A stretch of DNA of 64,000 nucleotides from a bacterium (GTDB lineage: Bacteria; Joyebacterota; Joyebacteria; Joyebacterales; Joyebacteraceae): contig JALGZK010000002.1 in the NCBI GenBank assembly GCA_025774935.1, forward strand, positions 248,001 to 312,000, written 5' to 3'. This document shows, piece after piece, positions 57,742-64,000 of the stretch (its first letter is position 1; each line of letters opens with the position of its first letter). A model generated the notes under the pieces. That model ran no database searches, was not told where the DNA came from, and was given only the letters and a program-made list of their open reading frames with translations. The position numbers and the translations under genes are program-made.

Positions 57742-59283
57742 ATGGCCGCCATCCCTTCTCGTCCCCGAATGACCCGCTCCACCTCTGGACGCTGCGTTCC
57801 GGTGCTCGCCCTCCTCACGCTCATCGCGCTCGCAGTCGTGATGCTCTCCGGTTGCGCCTCGAAGAGAGAGGGTCGCGTCGCCGAGCCCGCTGCGGCCGCC
57901 GGATCGTGGGAGTGCGCCGTCGTGGACGGTGACCTCGACGCACCGTGGTACGCGAGAGAGGCGGGGTCCTGGTGGAACGATTCCGGCAGCTACTTCATCG
58001 TGCACCGCTCGTCGCCGGAGTCTCTCGTTTTGGCCGCCGACCCCGGCGCCGCCGCGTTGCTGCCGGAGACCACCGAAGACGCCGCGGTGTGGGAGGCCGT
58101 CGACGCCGGCGCCTCAGATGTCCTGAGACTTCTGGGGTTGCGGGATGTGGAGTACACGGCGTCCGAGGGCGCGCGACTGAGGACGCGGACCTCTCGCGCC
58201 CTCGTCGGTGGCCGCCAGCCGGAGTTCCCACGCGCCCAGCTGGCGGGGCTCGTGACCGAGCGGTGCTCGGTGGGTCACGGCGCGGTCGAGACGTGGCGTG
58301 CGACGATACTCCTCGAGTACCCCGCGGCTTTCCTTCAGGGCGACGCGAACAACGCCCGCTGGGAGGGCCAGCGGCTTGAGAGCGAGGCAGGCGTCCTCTA
58401 CGACTCCGCAAGGTCGTTCTTCGGCGAGGGGCTCTGGCTCGAAGGGCTCATCGAGCTCGCCGCGGCGAGGCGGCTCCTCGAACGTGCAGCGAGGCCGCTC
58501 GAAGCGAACGGCCTCGTCGCCAGGATCGAGGAGATGATGGACTGGGCCCGTCACGCGGTTGTGGTCGAGCCCGTCAGCGCGACGGCGGTAGTCGAGATCG
58601 GTGCCAGGGAAGCAGCGACCGCCGAGTTCGCTTGTCACTACGAGTGGGACGGGCGACGGATCGCTGCTACGCGCGTGCCGATCGAGTTCGAGGCGCGCGG
58701 CTTCCGGGCGGTCCTGTCGTGCGATGTCGAGAGCGATGGGAACGGAGCTGCGAAGTGCCGCATTCTCTCTGCGTACGGAGAGCCGGGATCGTACGAGATC
58801 GTTCCCGTACTGAACGCGAGGGTCGTCTCCGCGGCCGTCGGTCACCCGCTCTGGGGGCGCGCCGCTCTCGATGAGGGAGGTGTGGTTCAGGTGTTCCTCG
58901 TCGCGGGCGCCCACGCTGTGACCGTCTGTCTGGAGCTCGACGGTGCGGACGCGCAGGATGGAGCGCAGTTCCGTTCCGGGTACAACCGGCGAATGGAGGC
59001 GGGCGGCTTCGGTGTGGGCGAGTGCGGGCCCGACACCGACGTGCTCGTTCGGGCCGCAGTGGGAGTATCGTCCGGGCAGCAGGGGGAGGAGTGGCATGCC
59101 GTCGCGGCCGTCGACGCGTCGGCCTTCGACCAGCGCTCCGCGCGGACTCTCGGAGAAGCGAAGATCACCGTGGCAGAGTCGTCGCCCGACGCCGCACGGG
59201 ACGCGGAGGTTCTGGCGCTGAAGGAGCTGGGGCGGCTCGTCGCGGCCTACTACTCGAGGAGGATTCTCGCGGCAGGCCCGTAG
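57742..59283 (+). CDS. Putative lipoprotein of unknown function
   Basis: 513 residues from the ATG at 57742 (GGGAGG four bases upstream). The N-terminal hydrophobic segment ends in a lipobox LSGC, with Cys38 as the lipid anchor. The remainder has no firm family match. Residues about 60-190 weakly resemble LPP20-type lipoproteins, and the C-terminus (DAARDAEVLALKELGRL) suggests a helical end. The stop lies inside the convergent lipoprotein gene (34-bp overlap). Likely a periplasmic or outer-membrane protein. Confidence 0.65.
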   Translation: MAAIPSRPRMTRSTSGRCVPVLALLTLIALAVVMLSGCASKREGRVAEPAAAAGSWECAVVDGDLDAPWYAREAGSWWNDSGSYFIVHRSSPESLVLAADPGAAALLPETTEDAAVWEAVDAGASDVLRLLGLRDVEYTASEGARLRTRTSRALVGGRQPEFPRAQLAGLVTERCSVGHGAVETWRATILLEYPAAFLQGDANNARWEGQRLESEAGVLYDSARSFFGEGLWLEGLIELAAARRLLERAARPLEANGLVARIEEMMDWARHAVVVEPVSATAVVEIGAREAATAEFACHYEWDGRRIAATRVPIEFEARGFRAVLSCDVESDGNGAAKCRILSAYGEPGSYEIVPVLNARVVSAAVGHPLWGRAALDEGGVVQVFLVAGAHAVTVCLELDGADAQDGAQFRSGYNRRMEAGGFGVGECGPDTDVLVRAAVGVSSGQQGEEWHAVAAVDASAFDQRSARTLGEAKITVAESSPDAARDAEVLALKELGRLVAAYYSRRILAAGP

Positions 59284-60056
59284 CGGGCGTCCCCCGCGGC
59301 ACGAGCCGCGAGTTCCGTCACGGTCACCGAGAACTCGCTCTGGCTGTCGTAGTAGGAGGTCGAGAAGAACCCCCACCCGGCTCCCGTGATGTTGCCCTCG
59401 GTTCCACCGTCCGGGAACGGACCCGAGACGGCCTCAACGTATCCCGTGAACTCCCCCGCCATCCCGATGTCCTCGGGCAGGAACGACACAGTCGTATCGG
59501 CAAGCGTCTCCGAGAGGAACTCCGTGTCCCCGCTCCCGTCGAGGACCGCGTTCACCACGTAGTAGTCGGCGTCCTCAGACGAACCCCACACCAGCGTGAG
59601 CGTGTCGCCGAGTGAGACCGCGGCGGGAGCGGTGACGCTGAACGATCCCGGCACGCGCGTGGCGGCGGTTGCGAACCCGTAGTCTGTCGTGACCTGGAGC
59701 GAGCAGTGCGTCCCGGGAGCCCACAGAAGCTGTTCCTCGTCGAGCGATGCGACCAGGCCGAGGTGGTCCGGCGAGGATGCCACGTCCAACTGCCTGCCGT
59801 TCACGAGCACGACGAGGAGATTCGGCAGCGGATCCGCGGAACAGAACACTTCAATGCTCGTCCACTCCGCGCGGTCGCCGCCGAACTCGGCGACTCCACC
59901 GGATATGAACGGTTCGACGTCGCCCGTCCCGGGGTCGGTGCAGGTCACGTCGTCCGAACATCCGGCGACGAGGAACGCGATCGCGGCGACGGACACGGCG
60001 ACGACTGCCGTGGCGGCGCGTGTCGACCCGGGAACAGCCCGGCTTCTGGCGTGCAT
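59250..60056 (-). CDS. Putative lipoprotein with Ig/Fn3-like C-terminal part
   Basis: 268 residues from the ATG at 60056; a GTG at 60077 overlapping the upstream stop (GTGA) is the alternative. Signal sequence with lipobox VAGC (Cys33). The part after about residue 140 looks like a beta-sandwich: APAAVSLGDTLTLVWGSSED and YYVVNAVLDG fit an Fn3-like pattern. No known function. It is last in a three-gene run behind the DUF364-like and decarboxylase genes, and its end overlaps the convergent lipoprotein gene by 34 bp. Confidence 0.7.
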   Translation of the reverse strand: MHARSRAVPGSTRAATAVVAVSVAAIAFLVAGCSDDVTCTDPGTGDVEPFISGGVAEFGGDRAEWTSIEVFCSADPLPNLLVVLVNGRQLDVASSPDHLGLVASLDEEQLLWAPGTHCSLQVTTDYGFATAATRVPGSFSVTAPAAVSLGDTLTLVWGSSEDADYYVVNAVLDGSGDTEFLSETLADTTVSFLPEDIGMAGEFTGYVEAVSGPFPDGGTEGNITGAGWGFFSTSYYDSQSEFSVTVTELAARAAGDARYGPAARILLE

Positions 60057-60073
60057 GGTCTCCGTCCTCTCGA

Positions 60074-61333
60074 TCACTCGGGTTCGGGCAGGGGCCGCTG
60101 GTTCAGAAGGAGGTCCTCAACCCTTCCGCGCTTCCTCGCCTCATGCATCTCTCCGTCGAGAACCAGCGCCTCCGCCGGCGTCGCGTGGGAAAGGAACAGC
60201 TGAGGGCTCATCGAGTACCCGTACGCGCCGGCGTTGAAGATCCCGACGAGGTCTTCCAGTGCAACGTCCTCCGGGACCTCGATCTCCTGGCTCGTGATGT
60301 CGATTGGCGTGCAGAGCGGTCCGGCGACCTTCGCGGTCCCGCCGCCGGTCGACGCTAACTTGTTGACTACCTTCGCCTGGTGCCTGACCTTCATGAGGAC
60401 CGGCCGGACGAACTGGTTGATGCCGCCGTCGGTGATGACGAATCTCTCTCCCCGCGACTCCTTGAGTTCGATGATCCGGGAGACGAAGACGCCGCTCTCG
60501 GAGAGAAGGTACCTGCCGAGTTCCAGGATGAGGCGGGAGTCGCTCCTGCTGGAGAACGGCCGGAAGACATCCTCGACGGCCGCGCCGAGTGCCGGCATAT
60601 CGAGCGACGCTTCCTCTTCATAGTGCGGGACGCCCAGTCCGCCTCCGAAGTCGATTGCGACGAGCTCGGTTCCGGTGACGCTCTCCACGTGGTCCGCGAC
60701 GGCGAGCGTCCGCTTCGCGTTCTCTATGATCTCGTCCTCGTGCAGGATCTGGCTCGCCGTGTAGACGTGTATTCCCACAATCTCGATCGCGCGCTTGTCC
60801 CACGACTTCCCTAGGCGGTCGAGCTTCTCCTCGTCGATCCCGAACTTGCTCGGACCTCCGGCCATCCTCTCGTGGAGAGGACCCGCGGAGCCGCCGCCGG
60901 ACTTCGTGAGCCCCACCGACGTGTTGATGCGGAGCGCGACGCGCGCGGGCACGCCGACGAGCTTCGAGATATGCGCGATGTGCTCGAGCTCGCGGAACGA
61001 CTCGGCGTTGATCGCGTAGATCCCAGAGATGATCGCTTCCTCGAGCTCCCGGTCGGATTTGCCGGGGCCGGCGAAGACGATATCGAGCGGGTCGTAGCCT
61101 GCCTCTCGCGCGAGGAAGAGCTCTCCTCCGGATGCTATCTCGGAGCCCGCGCCGAGCGACCTGAGCAGGCCGATGAGCGCGAGGGAAGGGTTCGCCTTCA
61201 TCGAGTAGAACACGTCGAACGACGGGAACGACCTCCGGAGCGTCTCGTACCGCTCACGGATCATGTTCCCGTCGTAGACGAACAAGGGCGTGCCGAACTG
61301 GCGGACGATCTCCGTCACGGGTACGCCGCCCAC
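60074..61333 (-). CDS. Fold-III PLP-dependent decarboxylase (LysA/BtrK-like)
   Basis: 419 residues. PLP-binding Lys in FYSMKANPS, glycine loop AIDFGGGLGVPHY, C-terminal GPLCTPIDI and FNAGAYGYSMSPQLFLSH. The pattern GGPSKFGIDEE and the HVYTASQ stretch resemble BtrK and exosortase-associated decarboxylases more than classical diaminopimelate decarboxylase, so lysine synthesis is not assumed. The GTG at 61333 has no ribosome binding site. The open frame upstream encodes plausible family sequence (NFTQTDGVLEVGGVPV), so the real start may be a CTG near 61372 placed four bases after GGAGG. It lies 87 bp after the DUF364-like gene. Confidence 0.78.
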   Translation of the reverse strand: MGGVPVTEIVRQFGTPLFVYDGNMIRERYETLRRSFPSFDVFYSMKANPSLALIGLLRSLGAGSEIASGGELFLAREAGYDPLDIVFAGPGKSDRELEEAIISGIYAINAESFRELEHIAHISKLVGVPARVALRINTSVGLTKSGGGSAGPLHERMAGGPSKFGIDEEKLDRLGKSWDKRAIEIVGIHVYTASQILHEDEIIENAKRTLAVADHVESVTGTELVAIDFGGGLGVPHYEEEASLDMPALGAAVEDVFRPFSSRSDSRLILELGRYLLSESGVFVSRIIELKESRGERFVITDGGINQFVRPVLMKVRHQAKVVNKLASTGGGTAKVAGPLCTPIDITSQEIEVPEDVALEDLVGIFNAGAYGYSMSPQLFLSHATPAEALVLDGEMHEARKRGRVEDLLLNQRPLPEPE

Positions 61334-61420
61334 CTCGAGAACGCCGTCGGTCTGTGTGAAGTTCCTGAGCAGAAGGCCTCCTTCGGCGGGGCGCGCGCCC
61401 CGCTCCGCGAACGACCGGCG

Positions 61421-62227
61421 TCATCCCCTCCGGAAGACGTCGATCCTGGTGGTTCCACCGAAGATGTAGAACGGGAACGGCTCGGCGATCGCGCTGTCGA
61501 CGCCGAAGCGTATGTACTCCTCGCAGAGGTTCGCGCCCGTCTCACAGAACATGACGAGACGCGTCCCCCCGCGCTTCGCGGCTTTGAAGATGTCCTCCAT
61601 CGTATCGGTCGAGATGATCATGCCCGTCATGACGGCGACGTCGCACTCCTCGACGAACTCGACGGTCCTCTCTTCGTCGAAGATAGGGATGCCGCCGATC
61701 TCCGAGCCGACCAGGACGGGGTCTTCGTCGGTCCCGACCACTTCGATCCCGCGCTCGGTGAGCGCCTTGATGATGTTCCCGATCACACCTACGTTGACCA
61801 CGCGGCCGCCCTCGATGCCCATCATCTCGAGCTGGCGAAGGACCTCGTTCACGACGATGCCGCTGCGCCAGAGCGCCTTCTCTCCGGACGTCCCGGTCAT
61901 CGTGAACGACTCGTCCGGGTGCTTCTCGAACGCGGAGTACATCGCGTCGACCGCCGCCACCTCGAAACAGCGGTACTTGTGCTCGACGGTCCGGGCGTCC
62001 TTGCCGAGAAGGTAGAAGCCCTCGGTGAGCGCCGGAATCGTCGAGCAGTAGCAGGCGCCCTCCCCGACGGTCTGGATGATGAGGTAGGTGTAGTTGAACG
62101 TCCGCTCGGCAGGGTTCGGCCGGAAGAGGAGATCGGTCCGCCACAGACCGCGGATGCGGAAGTCCTCGTCGGGCATCCCCTTGCTCCTCTTGACTGCTGT
62201 TCTCTTGAGTTCCTTGATGTACTCCAA
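61421..62227 (-). CDS. DUF364-like (putative heavy-metal chelation) Rossmann protein
   Basis: 268 residues. The C-terminal half has VGVIGNIIKALTERGIEVVG, a Rossmann-like beta-alpha turn, then CDVAVMTGMIIS and the end GVDSAIAEPFPFYIFGGTTR, close to the DUF364 family whose structures suggest metal or phosphate binding. The N-terminal half fits the partner DUF4213-like fold (DAMYSAFEK). No biochemical role is known. Its own strong promoter starts the DUF364-decarboxylase-lipoprotein run. Confidence 0.6.
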   Translation of the reverse strand: MEYIKELKRTAVKRSKGMPDEDFRIRGLWRTDLLFRPNPAERTFNYTYLIIQTVGEGACYCSTIPALTEGFYLLGKDARTVEHKYRCFEVAAVDAMYSAFEKHPDESFTMTGTSGEKALWRSGIVVNEVLRQLEMMGIEGGRVVNVGVIGNIIKALTERGIEVVGTDEDPVLVGSEIGGIPIFDEERTVEFVEECDVAVMTGMIISTDTMEDIFKAAKRGGTRLVMFCETGANLCEEYIRFGVDSAIAEPFPFYIFGGTTRIDVFRRG

Positions 62228-62289
62228 GGTCCCCTCTTCGGTTGATGTCAGGCCGCTCCGGATTCCGCGGCAAGAGGCCGGCTCCGGGG

Positions 62290-62318
62290 AATATACCTGC
62301 CCGCACCCGCTCCGTCAA
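62290..62318 (-). promoter_or_regulatory. Sigma-70-type promoter of the DUF364-like operon
   Basis: The minus strand reads TTGACG, a 17-bp spacer and TATATT, about 60 bp upstream of the ATG at 62227. Confidence 0.75.
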
Positions 62319-62324
62319 TCCGAC

Positions 62325-62336
62325 CGCCCCGGGGCG
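62325..62336 (-). terminator. Short GC palindrome after the truncated secreted-protein gene
   Basis: CGCCCCGGGGCG is a perfect 12-bp palindrome about 20 bp past the stop. With no loop or T-run, it is a weak terminator candidate. Confidence 0.35.
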
Positions 62337-62355
62337 CGGGATGCCGCGGAGCCGG

Positions 62356-64000
62356 TCACTTCAGGAAGACGACCTTGCGCTGGAAACCCTGGTCGCCTAT
62401 GCGAGCCCGCACGAAGTAGATGCCGCTCGCCACCCGCTCTCCGCTCGAGTTGGTGCCGTCCCACTCCAGGAAGTAGGTGCCGGCGTCCGCGCCCGTCTCC
62501 TCGAGCAACGCGACGCGGCGGCCGGCGACGTCGTAGATGCCGACGGCGACCCACTGTTCGTCGGTTCCGACCGAGTACGCCAGCTCGACCAGGTCGCGGA
62601 ACGGGTTCGGGTGGGGGAGCGAAAGCCCGCCGCCCGGCGGGCACGGAGGTACGTCGACATCCCAAGGCCCCCTCAACGTCGTTCCTCCCCACCGCTCGAC
62701 TACCGCCAGACGATACGAGTAGACCGTTGCAGCGGCGACAGCCTCGTCGACGAAGTCGTACCGTCCGTTCGGTCCGGCCACGAGGAGCTCGTCGTTCAGT
62801 CGCTCCCAGGCGTCGGTGGAGCCGGCGACACCCTCGCGCCTCTCGATCCGACACCCCTTCGGGTCGTCGGGCGGGTCGAGATACCATGAGAATTCGACCG
62901 AACGCGGCGTCGCTTCCCAATCGAAGAAGACGAGGTCCGCGGAGGCCTGCCACTCGTCAAGGCTCGCGAGAACCGTTCCGATCATCGTCGTCGCCTGCGG
63001 GGTCTCGAGGTAGTAGAACGGGAACCCGAACCACGCGAGCGTGCCGGTTCCGTCCGTCGGGAAGCGCGCGGTCGCGCAGGGCATCTCGTGGAGGGTGTCG
63101 TTCAGGTACGCGTCGAACAGGTAGAGCCTCGCCGTCGTGCCCAGAGGCCTCACTGTCTCGCAGTACGGGATCCCCCCGAGCTCCTCGTACTCGTCGCCCC
63201 ACTTCACGACCGTGTCGACGGGGACGTCGACGAATGCGGGTGGACCGACAGAGAGCCCTCCGAGGAACGCGTACCCGTACGTCGATGGCGAAGCCGGGTT
63301 CTGGTTGGCGCCCGCGTTCCTCAGGCTGTCGACGCCCACGTAGTCGTAGACGAACTCGCCGGGAACGTAGCGTGGCGAGTAGTCGAACGGGCCGCTTCCC
63401 CCGAGGGTCGCGAGAGACGACTGTCCCTCGAGGATGAGGTTCCCGCCGGCCCGCACGTATCCCTCTATATTATGATATGCGGACTCGGCCTGCGCCGCCC
63501 TCAGGAACCCCCCGTTCCTGTCGAGCGTCCAGATGATGGTGCGGTACCTCCCGAGCTCCTCCATCGGCGGGAGGGTCGGGAAGCCTCCCTCGATGTGCTC
63601 CAGCGGGTCCCACACGTCGTGCTCGCGATCCGAGAGTATCGAGTCGTAGAACGCGTCGTGCAGCTCGTCGTCCACGGCCGAATCGAGCCAGTCGTCCACG
63701 CGAAGGAGGTCGCTGGACATCGGGGCCGCGACGGGCGCGAGCACGATGCGGCCGACCGTGGTCGCTCCGTTCTCGTCGCTGGCCAGGAAGTAGACCGCCG
63801 TGTCGCCCAGCGCCGGTCTCAGGACGAACTTGCGGGGCGTCTCCTCCAGGGCGGCCCACGCCGTGGAGTCGTTCACCGCGACCGCCGCGGAGTCGGACAC
63901 GCCGCAGTACGAGGAGGCGTCGGTCGAGATCTCGAAGACGAGAAGCTCGTTCTCGAAGACGGAGACCGGGACGTCGTCCTCTTCGGTCCAACGCTCGACG
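62356..64000 (-). CDS. Secreted protein with FlgD-like sorting domain (5' end beyond window)
   Basis: The frame is open to the right edge, so the track start at 63900 is only an internal GTG; at least 547 residues are visible. The middle resembles a class-I-amidotransferase/ThuA-like fold used to detect secreted hydrolase relatives: RYRTIIWTLDRNGGFL and YVRAGGNLILEGQSSLATLG. An Fn3-like module follows (ATPRSVEFSWYLDPPD), and the C-terminus is a FlgD-like Ig/T9SS-type domain (LPHPNPFRDLVELAYSV) ending VVFLK. Catalytic residues are not evident. Likely exported to the cell surface; the signal peptide should lie outside the window. Confidence 0.78.
   Translation of the reverse strand, partial: VERWTEEDDVPVSVFENELLVFEISTDASSYCGVSDSAAVAVNDSTAWAALEETPRKFVLRPALGDTAVYFLASDENGATTVGRIVLAPVAAPMSSDLLRVDDWLDSAVDDELHDAFYDSILSDREHDVWDPLEHIEGGFPTLPPMEELGRYRTIIWTLDRNGGFLRAAQAESAYHNIEGYVRAGGNLILEGQSSLATLGGSGPFDYSPRYVPGEFVYDYVGVDSLRNAGANQNPASPSTYGYAFLGGLSVGPPAFVDVPVDTVVKWGDEYEELGGIPYCETVRPLGTTARLYLFDAYLNDTLHEMPCATARFPTDGTGTLAWFGFPFYYLETPQATTMIGTVLASLDEWQASADLVFFDWEATPRSVEFSWYLDPPDDPKGCRIERREGVAGSTDAWERLNDELLVAGPNGRYDFVDEAVAAATVYSYRLAVVERWGGTTLRGPWDVDVPPCPPGGGLSLPHPNPFRDLVELAYSVGTDEQWVAVGIYDVAGRRVALLEETGADAGTYFLEWDGTNSSGERVASGIYFVRARIGDQGFQRKVVFLK

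Noticed and set aside
60074-61333. Annotation as lysA (diaminopimelate decarboxylase)
   Set aside because: GGPSKFGID and GPLCTPID patterns fit BtrK/exosortase-type enzymes better, and no lysine genes adjoin.

Overview
High-GC bacterial chromosome segment, almost certainly centred on the replication origin. The order gyrA-gyrB-dciA-recF-dnaN-(fetB-fetA-kinase)-dnaA on the minus strand, then rpmH-rnpA-yidD-yidC-khpB-mnmE-mnmG-rsmG-parA-parB on the plus strand, is the classical oriC neighbourhood, and core genes point away from a 546-bp dnaA/rpmH gap that holds DnaA boxes. The cell is probably Gram-negative: there is an OmpA-type porin, several lipobox lipoproteins, and secreted proteins ending in FlgD-like/T9SS-type sorting domains. 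Those domains, a V-type ATPase and a group-4 hydrogenase suggest an FCB-related candidate phylum of the Eisenbacteria/Krumholzibacteria kind. This taxonomic placement is inference only.

Layout. 1-11.3 kb (minus strand): one long operon for a membrane [NiFe] hydrogenase. It has an electron-input module (HydB-like Fe-S protein, HydG-like FAD/NAD protein, NuoG-like molybdopterin-fold protein, polyferredoxin), the hydrogenase core (NuoH/B/C/D-like) and an Mrp/Mbh-type antiporter module that runs off the left edge. 11.8-22 kb: gyrA, gyrB (with a histone-H1-like tail), dciA, recF and dnaN, driven by a strong promoter, then a FetAB-like ABC exporter with a kinase-fold gene. 22.5-34.4 kb: dnaA, oriC, the rpmH-to-rsmG block, two parS sites, parAB and a bactofilin. 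34.7-43.6 kb: a complete V-type ATPase operon (H-I-K-E-C-F-A-B-D) whose K subunit keeps all the Na+-ligand residues known from Enterococcus NtpK. 43.7-64 kb: accessory and cell-envelope genes: a PMT-like glycosyltransferase with TPRs, a secreted subtilisin with VCBS repeats, a large secreted protein interrupted by an in-frame TGA, TrpB2, a cupin, an OmpA/TSP3 protein, a receiver-GGDEF-receiver protein behind a sigma-54-type promoter, two lipoproteins, a BtrK/LysA-like decarboxylase, a DUF364-like protein and a truncated secreted protein.

How it fits together: the hydrogenase-Mrp complex could convert reductant oxidation and H2 evolution (or the reverse) into an ion gradient, and the predicted Na+ V-ATPase could share that gradient, suggesting a sodium-based energy economy. 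parS and DnaA-box clusters next to parAB link segregation and initiation. The least explained items are the hydrogenase assembly, the tailed GyrB and KhpB, the TGA-split secreted protein and the DUF364/decarboxylase/lipoprotein operon.
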